The position numbers were made by a program, and so were the translations under genes. Shown here in pieces: positions 39,060-44,112 of a DNA stretch of 44,112 nt (position 1 is the stretch's first letter; each line of letters opens with the position of its first letter). The DNA comes from DAOUAT01 sp964551735 (GTDB taxonomy: Bacteria > Chloroflexota > Anaerolineae > CG2-30-64-16). The notes under the pieces were generated by a model. It saw only the letters and a list, made by a program, of their open reading frames with translations, was not told where the DNA came from and made no database searches. The DNA is taken from the NCBI GenBank assembly GCA_964551735.1, contig CAZKEF010000046.1, positions 1-44,112 on the forward strand, written 5' to 3'.

Positions 39060-40606
39060 GGTTCAATCCTCCGACTCTCGCTGGTTGGGGATGCGTCATT
39101 GACGATACCCCCGCGCTGTGTTGCAAACCTCATAATCTTCTCCTGGTCGGCTTCGCCAGCAGTCAACTCACCGGTGATTCGACCTTCGCACATCACCACG
39201 ATACGATGGCTCATGCGCAGGATCTCGGGCAGCTCGGAGGAAATCATCATGACTGCTTTGCCCTGCGCGGCCAAATCATTCAACAGTTTGTAGATCTCGC
39301 TCTTGGCGCCCACATCAATGCCGCGCGTCGGCTCATCGAAGATCAGAATATCGGTATCCGCGGTCAACCATTTGCCCACGATCACCTTCTGCTGATTGCC
39401 GCCGGACAGATTCTTGACCCGCTGCTTCAGGCTGGGCGTCTTGATGGCCAGCGATTGCACGTATTGCTCGGCGGTCTTGCGAATCTTTGCCGTATTCACC
39501 CACCCGAGTCCATTCACAAACCGGCGCATGGAAGCCATCACGGTGTTGGTCTCTACATCCAGGCCCAACGCCAGGCCGTAACGTTTGCGGTCCTCCGACA
39601 AGTAGGCGATGCCATGCTGAACAGCGTCGCGAGGGTGGGTGATGCGCACCTGCTTGCCCTTGATGAAGATCTGTCCCGAATCGTAGGGGTCGGCGCCGAA
39701 AACTGCCCGCGCCACCTCGGTGCGCCCCGCGCCCATCAGCCCGGCAAAGCCCAGAATTTCGCCTTTCTTGAGCTGGAAGCTGATGTCGTGGAGCACCTTG
39801 CCGCGGTTCAACCCTCTCACCTCCAGCGCGATCTCCTGGCTGGGCATCTCAGGCAGTTCCGGCGTGGATTCGTAGATCGTCCGCCCCACCATCAAGCTAA
39901 TGATCTGGTCAATGGTGGCATCCCTGGTGGCGACCGTGTCAATGGTACGGCTGTCGCGCATCACGGTGATGCGGTCGGAGATCTGCTTCAACTCCTCCAG
40001 GCGATGCGAGATGTGGACGATGCCCACGCCCTTACCCCGCAATTGGCGGACGATGCGGAACAACTCATCAATCTCAGCCTCGGTCAAAGCGGCGGTCGGC
40101 TCGTCCATAATCAGCACTTCAGCGTTGAACGACAGCGCCTTGGCGATCTCAACCATCTGCTGCTTGGCGACAGTGAGGTCGGCCACCTTGGTGCGCGGGT
40201 CCAGTTTCAGGTGCATCATCTCGAAGAGCTGTTCGGTCTGCATGTTGATGGCAGACTCATCCAACAAGAAGGGCAGACCTTTCCGCGGCTCCCGGCCGAC
40301 GAAGATGTTCTGCGCCACGGTGAGATGGGGCATCAGGTTCAATTCCTGATGGATGATGCTGATGCCCAGGTGCTGCGCGGCCCGTGGGTTTGGGATCTCG
40401 ACTTCCTGGCCTTTATAGATAATGCGGCCAGCATCCTTGTGATAAACGCCGGAAAGCACCTTCATCAGGGTGGACTTGCCCGCGCCGTTCTCGCCCACCA
40501 GGGCGTGCACCTCGCCCGTGCGCAATTCGAAGCGTGCGTCATTGAGCGCATGGACCCCCGGAAAGCTCTTTTCGATGCCCTCCATCTGTACAAGGACCTC
40601 CCCCAT
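39056..40606 (-). CDS. Sugar ABC transporter ATPase with two nucleotide-binding domains (RbsA type)
   Basis: A 516-residue cytoplasmic ATPase. Domain 1: GENGAGKSTLMKVLSGVYHK (Walker A) and EVLIMDEPTAALTEAEID (Walker B). Domain 2: NLSGGNQQKVIVGKWLTADT and DILIFDEPTRGIDVGAKSEI. Size and layout are standard. AAAGGAGCGGGTAC precedes the ATG. It is the first structural gene after the LacI regulator, 20 nt downstream, and overlaps the permease gene. It could in principle also power other permeases, but the MalF/MalG-type system normally needs a different (MalK-type) ATPase. Confidence 0.95.
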   Translation of the reverse strand: MGEVLVQMEGIEKSFPGVHALNDARFELRTGEVHALVGENGAGKSTLMKVLSGVYHKDAGRIIYKGQEVEIPNPRAAQHLGISIIHQELNLMPHLTVAQNIFVGREPRKGLPFLLDESAINMQTEQLFEMMHLKLDPRTKVADLTVAKQQMVEIAKALSFNAEVLIMDEPTAALTEAEIDELFRIVRQLRGKGVGIVHISHRLEELKQISDRITVMRDSRTIDTVATRDATIDQIISLMVGRTIYESTPELPEMPSQEIALEVRGLNRGKVLHDISFQLKKGEILGFAGLMGAGRTEVARAVFGADPYDSGQIFIKGKQVRITHPRDAVQHGIAYLSEDRKRYGLALGLDVETNTVMASMRRFVNGLGWVNTAKIRKTAEQYVQSLAIKTPSLKQRVKNLSGGNQQKVIVGKWLTADTDILIFDEPTRGIDVGAKSEIYKLLNDLAAQGKAVMMISSELPEILRMSHRIVVMCEGRITGELTAGEADQEKIMRFATQRGGIVNDASPTSESRRIEP

Positions 40607-40626
40607 GTACCCGCTCCTTTCTCAGA

Positions 40627-41733
40627 TCAAAGCACGCCCAGCCGATTGACCTCGATCGGCTGCACCTCGACGATTTGCTCGGGGCCCAGGCCTTCCAGCG
40701 GAAGGTTGAACGAATGCGACGCCTCGGCCGGCGATACGCGGCCACAGGAACGCCGGATGATCAAGCGCACCGGCAGTACCACGCGGCGGGGCCGTAACGA
40801 CGCTGGCGCCATTAACCGCTCCAGGAGCAACTGGGCTGCGCTTGCGCCCATGTCGTATGCCGGCTGTGAAGCAACTGTCAAAAACGGAAAGAAGCTGGCA
40901 ATGTAGGGGTAGTCATCAAAGCAGACCAACGCTACGTCGGCCGGGATTCGCAACCCGCGCGTACTGATGGCATCCACGACCCCGACGGCGATGGCGTTGT
41001 TGGCCGCAAAGATAGCGGTGGGCCGCAACCCTTCGTCCAGCAGTTGGCCGGTCAGCGCCGCGCCGGCCTCCCAACTGAATCCCCCGCGCCGGATCAACCG
41101 CGGGTCGTGCTCGGTGCCGGCCTCGGCCAGCGCCAGGCGATACCCGGCGATGCGATCCTCTGCGGTGGCGGCGCCCTCCGGCCCCGAAAGCATTGCGATC
41201 CGGGTGTGCCCCAGCTTGATCAAGTGCTGCGTCAGCGCATAGGCCCCAGACAGGGAGTCACCGTAAACCGTGTCCACCTCCCAGCCGGTGATGCGCCGGT
41301 CGATGACCACGGTGGCGATATGATGGTGACGCAGCGTGCCCAGCCTGTCTGCATCCATGTCACACGGCGCGATGATCACGCCATCAACCCGCTGGCTGAC
41401 CATGATGTCGAGATAACGCGCCTGCTTGGAAAAGTCTTCATCGGTGTTACAAAGAAGCACCGAGTAGCCGTGATTATGGGCCACATCCTCCACCCCTCGG
41501 GCGACGGTGGTCCAAAAGACGTTGGTGATGTCGGGGACGACGAAGGCTAACGTACGCGTCCGCTTAGACCGCAGGCTACGGGCCACCACATTGGGCACGT
41601 AACCCAGCTCAGCAATCGCTTGCTCCACCCGCTCTCGTGTGGCGGCGTTGACATTGGGCGCAGCATTGATCACCCGAGACACGGTCACGGGCGCAACCCC
41701 TGCACGCTTCGCCACATCGGTGATGGTGGTCAC
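40627..41733 (-). CDS. LacI-family regulator of the third importer
   Basis: A 368-residue repressor. HTH TITDVAKRAGVAPVTVSRVI, hinge PNVVARSLR, sensor domain with DITNVFWTTVARGVEDVAHN, VDGVIIAPCDMDADR, GHTRIAMLSGPEGAATAEDR, FAANNAIAVGVVDAIST and VALVCFDDYPYI. The C-terminal 30 residues extend beyond the usual end. The GTG at 41733 is chosen because it starts right before the HTH as in relatives and has AAGGCAG 7 nt upstream; an ATG at 41796 lacks a ribosome site, and a frame start at 41865 would lie in the -35 box. A consensus promoter and LacI-type operator lie just upstream. It probably controls itself and the RbsA-RbsC-RbsB genes. Confidence 0.9.
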   Translation of the reverse strand: MTTITDVAKRAGVAPVTVSRVINAAPNVNAATRERVEQAIAELGYVPNVVARSLRSKRTRTLAFVVPDITNVFWTTVARGVEDVAHNHGYSVLLCNTDEDFSKQARYLDIMVSQRVDGVIIAPCDMDADRLGTLRHHHIATVVIDRRITGWEVDTVYGDSLSGAYALTQHLIKLGHTRIAMLSGPEGAATAEDRIAGYRLALAEAGTEHDPRLIRRGGFSWEAGAALTGQLLDEGLRPTAIFAANNAIAVGVVDAISTRGLRIPADVALVCFDDYPYIASFFPFLTVASQPAYDMGASAAQLLLERLMAPASLRPRRVVLPVRLIIRRSCGRVSPAEASHSFNLPLEGLGPEQIVEVQPIEVNRLGVL

Positions 41734-41810
41734 AACTCTGCCTTGAGCGGATGCCGAACGATGAGTAGACGCATGTTCGTCGGGGACGCGTCCCATGATA
41801 TGGATTTCAT

Positions 41811-41865
41811 GGAATCGTTTCCCTAACAAGATGAGATTATACAGGATAGGGTTTGTGCATGTCAA
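41811..41865 (-). promoter_or_regulatory. Consensus promoter and LacI-type operator of the third importer operon
   Basis: TTGACA (41865-41860), 18 nt, TATAAT (41841-41836) on the minus strand: both boxes are perfect. GGAATCGTTTCC (41811-41822) fits the AANCGNTT-centred palindrome usual for LacI-family sites and would lie at about +7 to +18, a blocking position. Confidence 0.87.
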
Positions 41866-41880
41866 ATTGCCGAGCGGGCT

Positions 41881-41916
41881 GTAGAGACCAGGTTTCTGCA
41901 GAAACCTGGTCTCTAC
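41881..41916. repeat. Perfect 36-bp palindrome
   Basis: GTAGAGACCAGGTTTC and GAAACCTGGTCTCTAC pair perfectly around TGCA. It lies 7 nt past the E2 stop and upstream of the LacI promoter, so it may terminate or protect the end of the E2 transcript. Its core is shared with 38023 and 13947. Confidence 0.92.
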
Positions 41917-41923
41917 AAGGTGA

Positions 41924-43381
41924 TTACCCCGCTACTAGCAAGTACGGTTCCTCGATCACGCTCTTGATGTATTGCAGGAACCGTGCGGCCGGCGCGCCGT
42001 CCACCAGGCGGTGATCGAAGACCAGGCTCAAGGTGAGCATCTGGCGCAGCGCCGGCGCGGCGGGGCTGGTGGGATGGTAGACCCACTTGGGCTGGATGCG
42101 GCCCACGCCCAAGATCGCGGCCTCGGGCAGGTTGATCACCGGCGTGAACGCGTCCACGTCGTACATGCCCAGGTTGGTGATGGTGAAAGTGCCGCCGGCC
42201 AGGTCATCGGGCAGCGAGCGGCCGACGCGCGCCCGCTCCACCAGCGCGCGGAACTCGGCGCCGAACTCGCGCAGGGTCTTGATGTCCGCGTCATGGATCA
42301 CCGGCACCAGCAGGCCGCGCTCCGTGTCCACGGCCAGGCCCAGGTTGACGTGCGCCAGTAACTCGATGGCATCCGGCGCCAGGCGGGCGTTCATGGTCGG
42401 GAACTTGCGCAGCGCCTGGGCGACGATCTTCGCCAACAGGTCATTATAACCGGGCGCGAAGCCCCACGCCTCGGTCACTTTGGCCTTCAGCCGCTCGCGC
42501 ATGGCGACGAACTCGGTCGCGTCGGCTTCGCTGACCAACGTGACGCGCGCCGTGGTGTGGACACTGGTACCCATCCGGTCGGCGATGATGGCGCGGACGC
42601 CCTTCAGGGGGATGCGTTCGGTGACATCGGAAGCTGGAAGCTGGATGCTGGATGCTGGATACGGGATGCTGGTTACGAGCGGTCCCGCCGCTTCTCCGCG
42701 TCTCCGTGTCTCCGTGTCCCCTTGTCTCCCCTTCGCCACCGCCGACGCCACATCCTCTTTGATGATCTGGCCGCGCGGGCCGGTCCCGGTCAGCGAGCGC
42801 AAGTCAATCCCTGCCTCGGCTGCCAGTTTCTGAGCGACCGGGGTAGCCTTCGGCTCGAGCTTGCGTTCGGCAACCGGGGCTGCAGCCAGGTACGCCAGCA
42901 CGTCGCGCTCGGCGATGCGCGCGCCTCCGCCGCCGGTCGGCGTGATGGCCACCCCCGCCAGGTCAACGTCCCGCTCCGCGGCCAGCTTGCGCGCGCGCGG
43001 CGATACGGGGACGCGGAGATGGGGAGACAAGGAGACAAGGTGATCGGGAGATGTGGAGCCCGATTCCAAGGACGTCTCCGCTTCTCCTTGTCTCCCCCGC
43101 TCCCCTTCTCCCCCTCCTCCCATCACCTTATCAAACGTCTCATCCTGCTTCCCAATCACCGCCACCACCGTCAGCACGGGCACGACCATGCCCGCGGTGT
43201 ACGGGCCGATATGGAGATAGCCCTTGCCGGCCGCCTCGACGGTGAAGACGGCCTTGTCGGTCTCGACTTCCAGGATCTCCTGGCCGTGCTCGACCTTCGT
43301 CCCGTCGGCGGCCAGCCATTTGACGAGAGTTACTTCTTCGACTGTTTGCCCCAGTTTGGGGACAAAAACCTCTTTCGCCAT
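41924..43381 (-). CDS. 2-oxoacid dehydrogenase E2 (dihydrolipoyl acyltransferase) with two E3-binding domains
   Basis: A 485-residue E2 subunit, probably of pyruvate or a branched-chain complex. Lipoyl domain at 1-78 with the lipoylated Lys43 (VETDKAVF). Two peripheral-subunit-binding domains follow: VSPRARKLAAERDVDLAGVA and TPVAQKLAAEAGIDLRSLTG, then GTGPRGQIIKEDV. The catalytic domain runs from about 255 to the end, with LVFDHRLVDGAPAARFLQYI containing the active-site His and Asp. The linkers before the first binding domain and before the catalytic domain are written by dispersed repeats (GGGGEGERGRQGEAE and SIPYPASSIQLPASD), with no loss of frame. GAGGAGTGATG precedes the ATG. It follows E1-beta on the same strand. 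Confidence 0.93.
   Translation of the reverse strand: MAKEVFVPKLGQTVEEVTLVKWLAADGTKVEHGQEILEVETDKAVFTVEAAGKGYLHIGPYTAGMVVPVLTVVAVIGKQDETFDKVMGGGGEGERGRQGEAETSLESGSTSPDHLVSLSPHLRVPVSPRARKLAAERDVDLAGVAITPTGGGGARIAERDVLAYLAAAPVAERKLEPKATPVAQKLAAEAGIDLRSLTGTGPRGQIIKEDVASAVAKGRQGDTETRRRGEAAGPLVTSIPYPASSIQLPASDVTERIPLKGVRAIIADRMGTSVHTTARVTLVSEADATEFVAMRERLKAKVTEAWGFAPGYNDLLAKIVAQALRKFPTMNARLAPDAIELLAHVNLGLAVDTERGLLVPVIHDADIKTLREFGAEFRALVERARVGRSLPDDLAGGTFTITNLGMYDVDAFTPVINLPEAAILGVGRIQPKWVYHPTSPAAPALRQMLTLSLVFDHRLVDGAPAARFLQYIKSVIEEPYLLVAG
42630..42735. repeat. Repeat words inside the second E2 linker
   Basis: A run of 7-bp words CTGGAAG, CTGGATG, CTGGATG, CTGGATA, CGGGATG, CTGGTTA is followed by 8-bp words TCTCCGCG, TCTCCGTG, TCTCCGTG, TCCCCTTG. 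The insertion lies between the second subunit-binding domain and the catalytic domain. Confidence 0.85.
43003..43122. repeat. Inverted-repeat element inside the first E2 linker
   Basis: Words GGAGACA and AGGAGAC with ACGCGGAGAT at the left (about 43009-43040) are answered by CGTCTCCGCTTCTCC and TTGTCTCCCC at the right (43073-43097), around a centre GATCGGGAG...CCGATTCC. It codes for a Gly/Ser/Glu-rich linker after the lipoyl domain. Confidence 0.82.
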
Positions 43382-43416
43382 CAGTTCATCACTCCTCGTG
43401 AACGTATCTTCTCAAC

Positions 43417-43477
43417 GTGTAGGGACGATCCCTCGCGGTCGCCCGCTTGGGGCAGGCGCAAGGCCGTACCCCTACAC
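43417..43477. repeat. Inverted-repeat element between E1-beta and E2
   Basis: GTGTAGGG at the left (43417) pairs with CCCTACAC at the right (43470-43477); GCGGTCGCCCGC and similar GC words lie between. It covers most of the 96-nt gap and ends at the TGA of E1-beta (43478). Confidence 0.82.
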
Positions 43478-44112
43478 TCACGACACGACCTTGCGGCACG
43501 CGGCCACGATGCGGGCCACGTTGGGGATCGCCTGGTCTTCCAGCACCTCGGCGCGGGGCACGGGCACGTTGAGTGCAGCCACGCGCACCATCGGCGCATC
43601 CAGCCAGTCGAAGGCCAGGTCGTTCACCTGCGCCATCACCTCGTTGATGAAGCTGGTGTTCTCGTAGGCTTCGGTGACGCCCACCAGCCGGCCGGTCTTC
43701 TTGACCGACGCAACGATCGTGTCAATGTCCAGCGGCTTCAGGCTGCGCAGGTCAACTACCTCGACGTCAATGCCTTCCTTGGCCAGCAGCTCAGCCGCTT
43801 CCAGGGCGCGGTAGACCATGCGGGAGTAGGTCACCAGGGTGATGTCCTTGCCGGGCCGCTTGATGTCGGCCACGCCCAACGGGATGGTGTAGTCCACGTC
43901 GGGCACCGGGCCCTTTTCTTTGTAGAGCATCTTGTGCTCGATGAACATCACCGGGTTGTCGTCGCGAATCGCGGCCTTCAGCAAGCCCTTGGCGTCGTAA
44001 GGGGTGGAAGGCATCACCACGTAGATGCCGGGGAAGTGCGTCCACAGCGCCTCGAGACTCTGCGAGTGGTGCGCGGCGATGGCGCGGCCCGCGCCGCCCT
44101 CGGTGCGGATCA
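43478..44112 (-). CDS. 2-oxoacid dehydrogenase E1 component, beta subunit (5' end beyond window)
   Basis: The frame is open to the window edge; 210 complete codons are present, about two thirds of a usual 325-residue beta subunit. It includes GIYVVMPSTPYDAKGLLKAA, PVMFIEHKMLYKEKGPVPD, the transketolase C-terminal domain ITLVTYSRMVYRALEAAELL, VEVVDLRSLKPLDIDTIVAS and TGRLVGVTEAYENTSFINEV. Together with the alpha subunit it would decarboxylate a 2-oxoacid using thiamine diphosphate and pass the acyl group to the E2 encoded 96 nt downstream. The alpha subunit is presumably just outside the window. Pyruvate is the likeliest substrate but acetoin and branched-chain types are not excluded. Confidence 0.93.
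   Translation of the reverse strand, partial: IRTEGGAGRAIAAHHSQSLEALWTHFPGIYVVMPSTPYDAKGLLKAAIRDDNPVMFIEHKMLYKEKGPVPDVDYTIPLGVADIKRPGKDITLVTYSRMVYRALEAAELLAKEGIDVEVVDLRSLKPLDIDTIVASVKKTGRLVGVTEAYENTSFINEVMAQVNDLAFDWLDAPMVRVAALNVPVPRAEVLEDQAIPNVARIVAACRKVVS

Overview
The window is a high-GC bacterial chromosome segment, almost certainly from an uncultivated member of the Chloroflexota (Anaerolineae-like). This rests on the gene content: many ABC sugar importers with LacI and DeoR regulators, an expansion of uroporphyrinogen-decarboxylase-like (URO-D) proteins, DUF433/DUF5615, UPF0175/PIN and Uma2 genes, and intergenic spaces packed with inverted repeats. The taxonomic call is inference; there is no rRNA or marker gene here.

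The theme is uptake and breakdown of 6-deoxyhexoses (L-rhamnose, L-fucose) and related sugars. Block 1 (1-11.2 kb, minus strand) reads from a DeoR-type regulator fused to a periplasmic-binding-protein-like domain, through a ribose-type ABC importer (ATPase, two different permeases, and a binding protein made of two almost identical fused copies), to a URO-D paralog, an arabinose-isomerase-family protein and L-rhamnose isomerase (cut by the window edge). Block 2 (11.2-17 kb) is accessory: one decayed DUF433/DUF5615 toxin-antitoxin module and the scar of a second, two secreted proteins, a UPF0175/PIN pair whose toxin runs into an alpha-L-fucosidase gene, an NTF2-like protein and a Uma2 fragment. 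Block 3 (17-36.7 kb, minus strand) is a long run: FGGY kinase, LacI regulator, DUF4432 epimerase-like protein, two URO-D paralogs, L-rhamnose mutarotase, URO-D, a frameshifted four-helix-bundle gene, creatininase family, URO-D, a second (family 1 type) ABC importer, L-fucose isomerase, rhamnulokinase and a PHP-domain protein. Block 4 (37-41.9 kb) is a third importer (ribose type) under its own LacI regulator. Block 5 (41.9 kb to the end) is unrelated: E2 and E1-beta of a 2-oxoacid dehydrogenase.

The genes combine into: release of fucose by the fucosidase, import by three ABC systems, anomer interconversion by RhaM and perhaps DUF4432, isomerisation by RhaA and FucI, and phosphorylation by RhaB and the second FGGY kinase. 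No aldolase for rhamnulose-1-P or fuculose-1-P is visible. The five URO-D proteins are not HemE; a role on methylated or otherwise modified deoxysugars is a hypothesis only.

The most unusual structure is not a gene. Most gaps between co-directional genes in blocks 3 and 5 are filled, from stop codon to next ribosome site, by hairpin-forming elements whose arms are degenerate 7-bp (sometimes 8-bp) tandem words. Similar words also occur inside two intact coding regions, and several stop codons lie inside the elements.
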